A stretch of DNA of 64,000 nt from CAZHCA01 sp964530825 (GTDB lineage Bacteria > Bacteroidota > Bacteroidia > Chitinophagales > Saprospiraceae). A model generated the notes under the pieces. It did no database searches. It had not been told where the DNA came from and worked only from the letters and a program-made list of their open reading frames with translations. The translations under genes and the position numbers were made by a program. Position 1 is the first letter of the stretch; every line of letters begins with the position of its first letter. Positions 54,864 to 64,000 of this stretch are shown here, one piece after another. The stretch covers positions 1 to 64,000 of the forward strand of contig CAZHCA010000001.1 in NCBI GenBank assembly GCA_964530825.1, written 5' to 3'.

Positions 54864-56981
54864 ATGGATGCAGGATTGAAATCGCTGGTCGCCGAATGGA
54901 TGATCCAGGGGTTACCGTTCGAAGTATTTTGGCTCGACCGGTCGGGGCGTATTGTTTTCGCCAATGAAGCCGTAGGCACTACCTTGGGCTATACCAGGGC
55001 GGAGCTCGAACAGCTGACGATCTACGATATCAATCCCCGCACCAGTTCGGAAAAATGGGCTAATCATTGGGAGCGCGTACGCCGTCAGTCCATCGATCAC
55101 TTTAAGACCTACCACCGCCGTCGCGACGGTATCACCTACCCGGTTGAGGTCTATGCCCAATTTTTCTCAAATAATGGAAAAAATTACATCTGTAGTCTGG
55201 TGCGGGACATCTCTGACTCCAATCTCTACCGGGCATTCCTGGAGCAGACCGAACAAGCGGCCGGAATAGGGGGCTGGGAATGGCAGCTCGACGACCTGGA
55301 TGTATTGGTAACCAGCCAAACGCTGCGAATATTCGGTGTTACCGAACCAGATGCTTTGCAGCCCGATCGGCTGCTGAGGAGGATAGACGAAGCGCACCGG
55401 ACCCCATTCAGTCGTGCGTTACACCAGGCGGTACGTAACCGGGAATCTTACCGGCTAGATATCCTGATGGCCGGTAAGGACCAGTGGGTGCGCACCGTCG
55501 GACAGCCCATCGTCCGCGACGAACAAGTAGTCAGGGTGCGGGCCACCTTCCAGGATATCACCCTGGAGAAGGAGCAAGAGCGCTCCCTTCAATTGGCGCG
55601 CACTACACTGGATAACGCCCTGGATATGGTATACTGGATCGGCCCCGACGGCAGGATCAGCGACGTCAACCACGCGGCCAGCCAGGCACTCGGGTATACC
55701 CCTGAAGAGTTGCGCAACCGGGCCATTTTCGATATCGATCCGGCCTTTCCGCCCACCACATGGTCACAACATTGGTTGCAGATTCGCGACCGGCAAAGCT
55801 TTTCTTTTGAGACGACTCACCAACGGCGCGACGGGACCTTAATGCCGGTGGAGGTAAAGGTCAACTATCTTAATTTTCAGGGCAAAGAGTACAACTGTGC
55901 CATTGTGCGTGATATTTCCGAGCGCAAGGAGCGGGAATTGCAACTACTGGAAGCCTTCGAAGAGATCAGCCGACTCAAGGACCAGTATGAGGTCGAGAAC
56001 GAATATTTGCAGGAGGAAATCAACCTGAAGCACGATTTCCAGGGGATTATCTATAGCAGTGCGGTCTATCGTGCAGTTTTGGAAAAAGTGGAACAAGTAG
56101 GTCCTTCCGATACGACGGTACTTATCACGGGCGAAACGGGGACTGGCAAAGAACTCCTGGCGCGGGCAGTCCACCAGTTAAGTACCCGGCGGGATCGCCC
56201 CCTGATTAAGGTAAATTGTGCCGCTCTGCCTAAGGACCTGATCGAGAGTGAGCTTTTTGGACACCGCAAAGGCGCCTTCACGGGGGCGCTGAAAGATAAA
56301 TTAGGCAAATTTGAATTGGCTCACCGAGGCACCCTTTTTCTAGATGAAATCGGCGAATTGCCCCTGGCCTTGCAACCCAAACTATTGAGAGTACTACAGG
56401 ACGGTGAGTTCGATCGAATCGGTGATACGGCGACCACCCAGGTCGATGTGCGCATCATATCGGCAACTAACCGGGATTTGCAGCAAATGGTGCGCGAAGG
56501 AAAATTTAGAGAAGACCTGTATTATCGCCTACACGTTTTTCCCATTCACAACCTGCCGCTGCGTGAGCGCACCGAGGACATTCCGCTCTTGGCCCAGCAT
56601 TTTCTCGAAAAATTTGCTGCCCGTACTGGCAAGCCTTTCCGGCGGATTAGCGGTAGAGCCCTGAAAGCCCTCCAGGACTATCCTTTTCCGGGAAATATTC
56701 GAGAATTAGAAAACCTTATCGAGCGGGCGGTCATACTGGAATCCGGACCTACGCTGAAGCCAGGAAGCTGGCTTCCCAAAACGGACTTCGTCAATGAGCC
56801 GGGCCAAAAGGAATGGGTCTCGCTCGAAGAAACAATGCGCCGGTACATCATCCGGGCTTTGCGCCAGACCGAGGGGCGCGTCAGCGGTCCTAGAGGGGCA
56901 GCCCAACTGCTGGGCATCAACCCCAAAACGCTTTTTGCCCGTATGAAAAAATTGGATATTCAAAAAGCGGAATATCTGTGA
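54864..56981 (+). CDS. Sigma-54-dependent activator with PAS sensor domains
   Basis: The ATG at 54864 gives 705 aa. A hydrophobic extension to 54819 is possible but would be odd for this family. Residues ~1-370 hold at least two PAS domains (GRIVFANEAVGTTLGYTRAEL and GRISDVNHAASQALGYTPEEL, each ending in a PAC motif), with a third PAS-like segment between. A coiled coil leads to the AAA+ domain: Walker A GETGTGKE at 423-430, GAFTGA loop at 470-475, Walker B LFLDEIGELP. The C-terminus is a Fis-type HTH. There is no receiver domain, so it senses its signal directly. Confidence 0.93.
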   Translation: MDAGLKSLVAEWMIQGLPFEVFWLDRSGRIVFANEAVGTTLGYTRAELEQLTIYDINPRTSSEKWANHWERVRRQSIDHFKTYHRRRDGITYPVEVYAQFFSNNGKNYICSLVRDISDSNLYRAFLEQTEQAAGIGGWEWQLDDLDVLVTSQTLRIFGVTEPDALQPDRLLRRIDEAHRTPFSRALHQAVRNRESYRLDILMAGKDQWVRTVGQPIVRDEQVVRVRATFQDITLEKEQERSLQLARTTLDNALDMVYWIGPDGRISDVNHAASQALGYTPEELRNRAIFDIDPAFPPTTWSQHWLQIRDRQSFSFETTHQRRDGTLMPVEVKVNYLNFQGKEYNCAIVRDISERKERELQLLEAFEEISRLKDQYEVENEYLQEEINLKHDFQGIIYSSAVYRAVLEKVEQVGPSDTTVLITGETGTGKELLARAVHQLSTRRDRPLIKVNCAALPKDLIESELFGHRKGAFTGALKDKLGKFELAHRGTLFLDEIGELPLALQPKLLRVLQDGEFDRIGDTATTQVDVRIISATNRDLQQMVREGKFREDLYYRLHVFPIHNLPLRERTEDIPLLAQHFLEKFAARTGKPFRRISGRALKALQDYPFPGNIRELENLIERAVILESGPTLKPGSWLPKTDFVNEPGQKEWVSLEETMRRYIIRALRQTEGRVSGPRGAAQLLGINPKTLFARMKKLDIQKAEYL

Positions 56982-57249
56982 AGGATCACTCCTCTCTCGG
57001 TTTTGTCTTCTTACGGCCAATATTCGGAGTTACTTTTCTCAAAAGTATTTGGGCGTGGACAACCCGCCTGATTAAAATTGAATATTCGTACTAGTCTATT
57101 CAATATTCCCCCAGAACTTGTTGTTAACACAGGTTTCTTGTCCACTATTTCACTAAATAAATTCCTGTTCATTTATTACTCATAATCCTTACTGCACCAT
57201 TATTTGCTAGCTTTTCCTAAGCCCAACATGGTGCCGAAGGAGGGCGCTT
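56982..57249. other. Non-coding stretch after the sigma-54 activator
   Basis: No gene, hairpin with T tract or promoter is recognised in these ~270 bases, which lead into the decayed gene at 57250. Confidence 0.4.
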
Positions 57250-57838
57250 GTGGGCTAAAGACAACAAACGCGCAGTATTACTACTTGCCTCGGCGACGGA
57301 AATTCTGATCCTTTTAATGTAAAACTTATCAGCGACAAAGGAGGCTTTTTTAGCCTGGGTGATCACCAACGATCAGCTGAATTTCCTGGCGTTGCCTGGT
57401 GTGGCGCCTCAGCTTTGAAGTTGAACTGGAGGGCGCCGGGGTAGGTGGCGATGCGGGGAATTTGTCCGGATGTTTAGACCTTTCGGATCCGATCACGTTA
57501 GGCCTTCAGGATTTTGATTCCGGTGATTATGACAACCCGTTAGATAAAACCACGGAGGAGGTTGCTGGGGTTAAAGGTTTTTTAAGGTCTTCCCAAATCC
57601 AGCCGTGGATTATGTGCGGCTAAATTATGCCGGTCTCGTCAGCTATGCTGCAGTATTGCAAATTCTGGATGTCACCGGTGCAGCACCCTATCAAGAGCAA
57701 TTGGCTACTGGCATTGATGATACGCGCATTGACCTGAACAATTTATCTGTGGGCTACTACATCTGCGTGTTGACAATGAAAATACTTAAATGCCAAGAAA
57801 TTAAGTGTTGGGTACCAGTAAATCATGAAGTCTTGTAA
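57250..57838 (+). pseudogene. Remnant of a T9SS type A cargo gene
   Basis: Coding similarity is split over several frames. Pieces read VITNDQLNFLALPG, then (after a frameshift) FEVELEGAGVGGDAGNLSGC and LDLSDPITLGLQD. Finally, in another frame from about 57587, VFPNPAVDYVRLNYAG and IDLNNLSVGYYICVL are seen. The first blocks match a repeat common in large Saprospiria surface proteins, and the last is a clear type A sorting domain. No start codon or signal peptide remains. It is best read as the decayed 3' end of a secreted protein gene, next to an intact giant adhesin gene. Confidence 0.75.
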
Positions 57839-57845
57839 AAAATAA

Positions 57846-57885
57846 GGGGGAGAAGCCTGACCAGTTACTCCCCCATTTTATTTTG
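57846..57885. terminator. Bidirectional terminator
   Basis: GGGGGAG (57846-57852) pairs with CTCCCCC (57868-57874) around a 15-base loop. On the plus strand ATTTTATTTT follows. On the minus strand TTATTTTTT follows. It ends the adhesin gene (minus) and any transcript of the decayed gene (plus). Confidence 0.8.
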
Positions 57886-57899
57886 CTGCCCTGGTAGAT

Positions 57900-60800
57900 T
57901 TACCGAATTACGGCGATGTCTCCCCGGTACAATAAAGTGACATCATCCTGGAAACTCACCTCGATGGCGTAGACGTAGACCCCAATGTCAACCACTTCTC
58001 CCTGGAAGGTGCCGTCCCAGATTACTGTTCCCCCTTCGCATACCGGCGGCATGCCGTTGGATTGGTAAACCATATTACCCCAGCGATCAAAAATTTGAAC
58101 CGATTCGATCATTTCTACACCGGTACAAGCAAAAACCCGGAATTCACTATTCTCCGGATCCCCGTTTGGAGAGAAAACATTAGGTATGAATACATTGCGA
58201 TTGCGATCGACCTCAACAAAAATACTGCCTACGGCATCGCACCCATTCACATCGATAACGCTGAGGGTCAGTTCTTGGTCGTCGAGGGGTACAATGATAG
58301 GATTGAGGACGGAAGAATCAGACAGTTGATTCGATGGCGTCCAGATCGTCTCTTGCAGTGGTAAAGAATTGATAATAACGGGCTCGAGCAAAAGACTGTC
58401 ACCCAATTCTACCGTTACGGCATCCGGGTTGAAGATGACGCTGAGCTCATCGGGTTGGGTGACCGTCAGGGTATCACTTATAGTACATCCGAGTGGGTCT
58501 TCGACAGTCACGATGTGGGTGCCGGCGAAAATGGTGGCCGGTTGGTCGGGCGGGAAGCTCAACCCATTATTATTGACGGAATAGGTATAATCCAGAAAAT
58601 TCGAGCCATTGCCCCCAAATATGGTATCGATGGTGATGAATGTTGCATCCCCAAAGCAGGCTGGCGGCATTGGCTGGTTAATGACAGCCACGAGTTCTGC
58701 CGGTTCGGTAATAGTGAAATCTACGATTGAATCCTGGCACCCGCGCACATCCGTAACTGTAACCGAATAGGTTCCCGAGGCTAGATTGTCGGCAAAGTCG
58801 GAATCGGGCGGGGCTGCACCATTCGACCAGGTAAAGGGGGCATTACCCAGATCATTAATGGTATCATTTTCATTGACTAAAACCCCGATCTGCCCATTAT
58901 TGTCTCCGAAGCACTGCACGTCTCTGGTACGCGCCGGGTCCAGGGACAGCACCAGCCGTGCCGGCTCGGTGATCACGACTTCCTGCTCGCGTTCGCAGTT
59001 ATTACTATCGCGAATAATGGCTGTAAAGGTGCCGGCCGGCAGATCATTTTGGGTTGGGGTTTCTTGGTTACCAAATTGCGGCCAGATGTAGGTGAAAGGA
59101 GCGGTACCACCGTTGGCGGTCAAGGTGACGGAACCGTCATCCGCACCATTACAGCTCACCGGATCGATCGCTGTGGATACGATGATTTCCGGGGGGCTGG
59201 GTACGTTAAAGGTATCCGTCGTAACACAGGAGTTGACATCGCGAACGACTAGGGTGTTAATGCCAGGGGGGAGGCTGGTCGCAAATGCCGTATCGACGCC
59301 CTGAGCGGTCTCTCCCGATGACCATTCGAAGTTGAAGATGCCGGAAGTACTATCGCTGAAAATTGCTGTAGCACGAGCACTGCCGTCCTGTGTACCGGTA
59401 AAGCAAGAAGTAGACGTTATTTCGTCTACCGTCACGTCTATAGACGGTGGGTCGTCCAGGGTCACGATGGTCGAAACAGAGGGGCAGTCATTAGCATCTG
59501 TGATGGTTATGTTATAAAAGCCGGCATTTAGCCCGGGTATAACGTTGTTCGCCGTCTCGTTGGGGCCACTACCTTCGTCCCAGGTATAGGTAAAGGGCTG
59601 ATTATCACCGCTGGCAAAAAGAATGATACGACCATTTACATCGCCCGGGCAGGTAGGTGAAACCGTCTGGACGCTATCGATCGTAGCGGGTATCGGGGCA
59701 ATGACCTGAGCGGAATCAATACTCACGCAGCCGTCTTCATCGGTTACGGTTACCGTATAGGTACCTGCCGTAAGCCCGGTAATGGTCGGTCCCATGGCCC
59801 CGTTACTCCACTGATAAGAAGCAATCGGACTGTTAATCGGGTTCGCATTAACGGTTAGCGTTCCATCTGAATCGCCGGGACAATCAATCTGGTCGTCTGA
59901 AATGGGAAGGATGGTAGGGCCAGCCGGGGCGCCGATGGTAATCTCTACAGAATCGGTGCAGCCCAGAAAATCAGTGACGGTCAGGCGATAATCCCCTTGG
60001 GTGAGTCCGGTAGCAATGGAATCCGCGACGATACCGTTGCTCCAGCTGTAGGTATAAGGGGCCGTACCGCCTTCTACCGCTACAATAATCTGTCCGTCGT
60101 TGCCGGTTTCGCAGGTTTCATTGATGACGCTATCGACTGTCACGCTTAGTGGCAAGGGTTCGCCTACTACAAACGTATCGACGACCTGGCAGCCTGCTGG
60201 GTCGGAGTCGGAAAGCGTCAGGAAATAGATACCGGCGGCAAGTTGCTCGATACGGCTTCCGCGTCCCATGTCGAAGTCTTGGGGCGGAGCGGCGGGGTTG
60301 AAGTTACTCCAGGTGAAGGTCAGTGGTTCGATTAGGGTGCCGAGCGTTGCAGTGCCCGTTGCTGCGATTGAACCATTGGATTCGCCATTGCAGCGCACCG
60401 AGTCGATCACGCCATTGATGGCAAGGACCTTAGAGGCCGGCACGATAAAACACCGTTCCCGGGTGCATCCGTTGGCATCGGTAATGGTGAAACAATATTC
60501 GCCTGGGAGTAAGTTGCTCTGGTCGAATACATCAAGGGTGTCGGTACCAAACTCATCAGAGTTGAAGAGATAGCGACCGCCGGAAAAAGGTATGCCCCCA
60601 TTGACCTCGATCTGCAGACTGCCGTCGGCGACCCCGCTGCAGGTGGCGGAAACCGGGGCGGCGTTAATGATAATTTCACTGGGCTGAGAAAGTCCTATAC
60701 TAGCATCGGAAGTACAGCCATCCGCATCTGTTACGGTAACAGCATAAGGGCCGGCGGGGACATCGCTTAGGGAGCGACCTGTTTCGCCCGGTATGTTCCA

Positions 60801-62564
60801 TTGAAAAGTGAAATCAGTTGGCGGATCAACGATGACGCCGTCGGTGGTGACCTCGGCGGTAACTGTACCGGTACTATCCCCGTTACAAATGGGGGAGGTT
60901 GCATCCAAGCTCACTCCAATCGAAGGCGGAGCTTCGATCGTGACGATAAAGGCAGTATCGTTGGTTGGAACATTGCTGTCGGTGATCGTGATCTCATAAT
61001 CACCGCCGCCCAAGTTAGGAATCGTGAGACTCTGGCCGGCACCGTTTATACTACCGGCATCCTGGGGCGGATTGGGATCGCCAACTGGGCGAAAGGAGAT
61101 GTCATAAGGAGGAGTACCCTGATCTACCCGCAGGGTAATTGAACCATCGGTCGTGTCAAAACAAGAGGGCGGTATAGTGTCTACATTTACGGAAAGTACC
61201 TGACTAGTAATGGTGATGCGGCCATTATTGACAACGGCTCCAATCTCCGTTGTGGCTTCTACGTCAATAAATTCGATTTGGGTCGGGTCTTCGAGCACGG
61301 TCACTGGCGAGCTCGATCCAAAGCCCCCAATGACTTCGAAGCATATATCGAACAGAACAGCTCCATCGGGAAGGTCAGAATTCATCAGACTCAGGTCAAA
61401 CCAGGAGACAAAGAGCGTATCCGGAATGCCCACCGGTGGCTTTTCGGAAGGATTAATGGCATCCGTATTAAAACCGGCCAACGAACTGTTCAAGTTTTCC
61501 ACCCGCAGAAAGTCGATGATGCTTTCATCCCAGGTTATTCTGAATTCCATGCTACCGATGTTCCGGAAATTGCTGACCGTTACGGGTACACATACGGTAT
61601 CACCCGGCAGGGCATTGCGCAGGCCAACGTTGAGATTGACATTGGTGCACCCTGCCATGTCGATCTCAAAGCGCAACTGGCAGCTTTTGCCGTCGGACAC
61701 CGTGATTTCGTAGATCCCGGGCTGCGGGACAAAAAACTCAGTACTCTCATTGGGGCGGATGTTCCCTATGACTTCTCCGACGACGGAGGGATCACTGGTT
61801 AGTTCCACACTAACATCGTAGCGTTCGTTAGCCAAAAATTGGGGAAGTCCGCCATTTACAGTGAAAGAACCACGGCAACCGCTGGCATCGATACCAGTTG
61901 TGGTATCGATGAGTTCGATCGGATTGAGATAGACAATATAAAAAGCATCGTTGATGTTAACGTTGACGTTTGGCCCGGATACGGTGTCCATGGGATTGGT
62001 TTCGTATACCAACCCAGCAAAGTCGTCGATCGTAATCGGTGCGGTAAAAAAGCCGAAGGGGGCACCGCCTGCAAAGGCCTCCTGTGTTTGCCCCTGATTG
62101 TTGAATGTGACATCGCCGTTCTGAGCGCCTATAAGTAGCCAAAAGTCGCCAGTTAACGGCACGGGATTTCCGTTGAGGATAATTGGATCGGTCTGGTTGA
62201 GGCAGGGATCGCTTGCAATATCGTTTAATGATGGCCCTGTGATACTGGGCAGACAATCATAAATCACGTAGGCAATTCCAGGTTCTGTACTGGGATCGGG
62301 ATCACCGTCAAGGACGGCGTTATCTACGGAAACATCGAGTTGGTCTCCAGCGCAAAGAAAAATAGTATCCGGATCGCTGTCGTTACTCTGTCCGATAAAG
62401 TCACCAAAGACGACGTCGCCGGCAAAATTTATGGAAGAACGAAGGCTACCCGTTGGCTCTTCGATATTGGTACCGCCCGATCGTATGTTTCGGATTTCCT
62501 GGCCCTGGACAGCAAATGAGAGTCCGAGGCCCAAAAATACAAGTAAAATAAAGTGTTTCACCAT
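57900..62564 (-). CDS. Giant surface adhesin with cohesin-like domain, SprB repeats and T9SS type B sorting domain
   Basis: A 1554-aa protein with a signal peptide (ending FAVQGQ). Residues ~310-450 form a cohesin-like domain (VNLNVGLRNALPGDTVCVPVTV, MEFRITWDESIIDFLRVENL, PDGAVLFDICFEVIG). About a dozen SprB-type repeats of ~75-90 residues follow, with PPSCFDTTDGSI, GGTAPYTYSWSNG and GDYRLTVTDFLGCTDS as typical blocks. The last ~90 residues are a type B sorting domain (FIPNVFSPNGDPENSEF, VQIFDRWGNMVYQSNG, WDGTFQGEVVD). SprB-like adhesins serve gliding motility and attachment. A PorP/SprF partner is encoded in the window at 34937. Confidence 0.92.
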   Translation of the reverse strand: MVKHFILLVFLGLGLSFAVQGQEIRNIRSGGTNIEEPTGSLRSSINFAGDVVFGDFIGQSNDSDPDTIFLCAGDQLDVSVDNAVLDGDPDPSTEPGIAYVIYDCLPSITGPSLNDIASDPCLNQTDPIILNGNPVPLTGDFWLLIGAQNGDVTFNNQGQTQEAFAGGAPFGFFTAPITIDDFAGLVYETNPMDTVSGPNVNVNINDAFYIVYLNPIELIDTTTGIDASGCRGSFTVNGGLPQFLANERYDVSVELTSDPSVVGEVIGNIRPNESTEFFVPQPGIYEITVSDGKSCQLRFEIDMAGCTNVNLNVGLRNALPGDTVCVPVTVSNFRNIGSMEFRITWDESIIDFLRVENLNSSLAGFNTDAINPSEKPPVGIPDTLFVSWFDLSLMNSDLPDGAVLFDICFEVIGGFGSSSPVTVLEDPTQIEFIDVEATTEIGAVVNNGRITITSQVLSVNVDTIPPSCFDTTDGSITLRVDQGTPPYDISFRPVGDPNPPQDAGSINGAGQSLTIPNLGGGDYEITITDSNVPTNDTAFIVTIEAPPSIGVSLDATSPICNGDSTGTVTAEVTTDGVIVDPPTDFTFQWNIPGETGRSLSDVPAGPYAVTVTDADGCTSDASIGLSQPSEIIINAAPVSATCSGVADGSLQIEVNGGIPFSGGRYLFNSDEFGTDTLDVFDQSNLLPGEYCFTITDANGCTRERCFIVPASKVLAINGVIDSVRCNGESNGSIAATGTATLGTLIEPLTFTWSNFNPAAPPQDFDMGRGSRIEQLAAGIYFLTLSDSDPAGCQVVDTFVVGEPLPLSVTVDSVINETCETGNDGQIIVAVEGGTAPYTYSWSNGIVADSIATGLTQGDYRLTVTDFLGCTDSVEITIGAPAGPTILPISDDQIDCPGDSDGTLTVNANPINSPIASYQWSNGAMGPTITGLTAGTYTVTVTDEDGCVSIDSAQVIAPIPATIDSVQTVSPTCPGDVNGRIILFASGDNQPFTYTWDEGSGPNETANNVIPGLNAGFYNITITDANDCPSVSTIVTLDDPPSIDVTVDEITSTSCFTGTQDGSARATAIFSDSTSGIFNFEWSSGETAQGVDTAFATSLPPGINTLVVRDVNSCVTTDTFNVPSPPEIIVSTAIDPVSCNGADDGSVTLTANGGTAPFTYIWPQFGNQETPTQNDLPAGTFTAIIRDSNNCEREQEVVITEPARLVLSLDPARTRDVQCFGDNNGQIGVLVNENDTINDLGNAPFTWSNGAAPPDSDFADNLASGTYSVTVTDVRGCQDSIVDFTITEPAELVAVINQPMPPACFGDATFITIDTIFGGNGSNFLDYTYSVNNNGLSFPPDQPATIFAGTHIVTVEDPLGCTISDTLTVTQPDELSVIFNPDAVTVELGDSLLLEPVIINSLPLQETIWTPSNQLSDSSVLNPIIVPLDDQELTLSVIDVNGCDAVGSIFVEVDRNRNVFIPNVFSPNGDPENSEFRVFACTGVEMIESVQIFDRWGNMVYQSNGMPPVCEGGTVIWDGTFQGEVVDIGVYVYAIEVSFQDDVTLLYRGDIAVIR

Positions 62565-62684
62565 GTTCCAAGCTTTGGATTAATCGGTCTTACAAAAGGA
62601 AAGGCTTGAGCCTAAGGAACGTACCTATTCCGGATTAAAGTGCCCCCTCGCGGCAGAATAACATGTCAAAATAAGGTTGGCTTG

Positions 62685-63563
62685 TTATTCTGCTAAGTCT
62701 TTGACATATCCCGGGATGTTTTTTTGGATTAGCCCCTGTAGACAGGCCTCGGCTTTCTTTCTGGAAGAGAATTTACCTACGAGGATACGGTAAAACAACT
62801 GGTCGCCCTGATTTTTGGACAAGATCCGCACTTCTTCCTCGATCACCTGCTCCAGGTTTTTAACGCGCTTGACGACATCCTCGTACCGATTAAAAATGCC
62901 GATTTGTACGCCAAACCACTGGCCGGGCACCAGTGGTTCTAACTTTTGTCCCGTATCGTCGGGGTTTTGTGCCGATACGCTTTGCCGGGGACCCGACATA
63001 GTAGTGGTCGGGGGCGGATAAAGGATGTTTTTGCCATTGGCGGCCGGTCTATAGTTTGCTGGATCGACAGGTTTAAGGGCCTGTGGGGCTGAGGTCCCGA
63101 AAACGCCATCTACCCGGGGTTTAGGCGCCTGGTAGCCCAGGGCGCCGTTCGTCCCCTGCATAGTAGATTGCTGGTGCTTTTCCAGGATCTCATAGGTGCG
63201 GGTCGCTGAGAGCGACTCTTCGTAGCGGGCCAGCATTTCACCCCGGGCATTGAAAATGAGAATCGAGGGCAGCATGATAACCTTGTAGCGCTCTTTGTCG
63301 GCATAACCGTCAAAGTCATCGACGTCTACCTTAACCGGTAAGTAGTGCCGATGCAGGAAGGTCGCCAGATCCTCGTTTTGGTAGGTATGGCTTTCCATCC
63401 ACTGGCAAGGCATGCACCAAGTGGCGGTAAAATGAGCGAAAACCAATTTGTTTTCGCGCTGGGCCTGTGCAATGGCCTCCTGAAGTGGGGCGTCGAGAAA
63501 CCGCACTTGTGCAGATGCTGCTACGGTTATGGAAAGTAGCAATAAAGGTAAGAGTATATGCAT
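62685..63563 (-). CDS. Thioredoxin-fold and SPOR-domain fusion protein
   Basis: The ATG at 63563 gives 292 aa with a signal peptide (MHILLPLLLLSITVAASAQ). Residues ~22-135 are a thioredoxin-like domain with the CMPC redox pair (Cys50, Cys53, in TATWCMPCQWME) and cis-Pro (VIMLPSIL). A Pro-rich linker follows. The last ~75 residues are a SPOR domain (FGVQIGIFNRYEDVVKRVKNLEQ, YRILVGKFSSRKKAEACLQ). SPOR domains bind denuded glycan strands at septa. The fusion would place a disulfide-handling domain at peptidoglycan. Confidence 0.88.
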   Translation of the reverse strand: MHILLPLLLLSITVAASAQVRFLDAPLQEAIAQAQRENKLVFAHFTATWCMPCQWMESHTYQNEDLATFLHRHYLPVKVDVDDFDGYADKERYKVIMLPSILIFNARGEMLARYEESLSATRTYEILEKHQQSTMQGTNGALGYQAPKPRVDGVFGTSAPQALKPVDPANYRPAANGKNILYPPPTTTMSGPRQSVSAQNPDDTGQKLEPLVPGQWFGVQIGIFNRYEDVVKRVKNLEQVIEEEVRILSKNQGDQLFYRILVGKFSSRKKAEACLQGLIQKNIPGYVKDLAE

Positions 63564-63727
63564 GTAATTATGGTTTGCAAAACACAAGTTTCGTCAAAGC
63601 AAAAAGAGGAACGCTAAGCGAAGCTACGGAATTGCGGAAACGGGTGGATATACCCCATCGGATATCAAAAGCTGCAATTTAGGGTTTTTGCTGAGGCTGT
63701 ACAACCATAGTTCCGGATGGGGTATCT

Positions 63728-63985
63728 CTATTTTATATGGCATTTCATGAAATCGAGCAGTCGGTTGTGCTCCTGGAATAATTGCTTGGCGGCTAAATGA
63801 AGCTGTTCGAAATTACCCATCAGGATCTGGACTTCGCGCGACGGTTCGTTTAAGGACTTGAACTGGAAGTGGCAGCATTTGTGCAAACCTTCCAGCACTT
63901 CATCGATCTCTTCGGCCCGGCTTACAAAATGGTTAATGACTGCTCGGTTTGCTCCTTCCATCTGCTGGTAGTAGGTCGTGGCCAT
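63728..63985 (-). CDS. Small helical protein of unknown function
   Basis: An 85-aa hydrophilic helical protein rich in Glu, Gln, Leu and Lys, with repeated aromatic and His positions (HKCCHFQFKSL, FEQLHLAAKQLFQEHN). The reading frame continues open to the right edge of the window, so the true start could be outside it. No known family is recognised. Confidence 0.55.
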   Translation of the reverse strand: MATTYYQQMEGANRAVINHFVSRAEEIDEVLEGLHKCCHFQFKSLNEPSREVQILMGNFEQLHLAAKQLFQEHNRLLDFMKCHIK

Positions 63986-64000
63986 TTCGTACCGTTCGGG

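Noticed and set aside
58369..62138. Numerous plus-strand reading frames opposite the giant adhesin
   Set aside because: They mirror the repeats of the adhesin on the other strand and show no independent protein features.

Overview
The window looks like a chromosomal segment of a member of the Bacteroidota, most likely the Saprospiria (Lewinella or Haliscomenobacter type). Many secreted proteins end in type IX secretion system (T9SS) sorting domains, both type A (PNP motif) and type B (gliding-motility-like, FSPNGD motif). The T9SS regulator porX and a PorP/SprF-type outer membrane protein are present. Several likely promoters carry the Bacteroidota TAnnTTTG -7 box. No rRNA, tRNA, CRISPR array or intact insertion sequence was recognised.

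Layout. 1-4.2 kb: a TPR-CHAT protease-like protein with an unrecognised partner. 4.2-4.8 kb: probable decayed sequence. 4.8-10.1 kb: an AraC regulator, three alpha/beta hydrolases and an SDR enzyme, all on the minus strand. 10.2-11.7 kb: two surface proteins. 11.8-16.4 kb: an AT-rich island of short modules (hydrolase, acetolactate-decarboxylase-like lipoprotein, MntA/HepT toxin-antitoxin pair, outer membrane protein, DUF3667-like protein). Its first junctions carry long imperfect palindromes with GCYAAC/GTTRGC ends, and it ends in a broken tyrosine recombinase. This resembles a gene-cassette array. 16.6-25.3 kb: housekeeping and cell-envelope genes (mnmE, a LamG surface protein, ybaB, a Ca/Na exchanger, tatC, porX, an HD hydrolase). 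25.5-37.3 kb: a repeat protein with a peptidoglycan-binding domain, purQ, two DsbD-type proteins, a biotin carrier, ATP-synthase accessory genes, bactofilin, PorP/SprF and a trypsin-like protease. 37.4-41.3 kb: a phenylacetyl-CoA epoxidase cluster (paaE, TetR, paaA, paaB, paaC) with palindromic operators. 41.4-48.6 kb: rpsT, sucA, an LCIB-type carbonic anhydrase homologue, DUF427, and a GH3 beta-glucosidase. 48.7-51.1 kb: a membrane protein and an ECF sigma/anti-sigma pair. 51.2-57.0 kb: a compact five-gene quinone/electrophile-type operon (YceI, cupin, two ring-cleaving dioxygenase homologues, carboxylesterase), divergent from a PAS-containing sigma-54 activator, with a good -24/-12 promoter in between. 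57.2-64 kb: a decayed T9SS cargo gene, a 1554-residue cohesin/SprB-repeat adhesin, a thioredoxin-SPOR fusion and a small unknown gene.

The main candidates for something little described are the palindrome-bounded cassette island with its dead recombinase, the sigma-54-controlled YceI/dioxygenase operon, and the CHAT protein with its unknown partner. All assignments come from reading the sequence. No database search was run.
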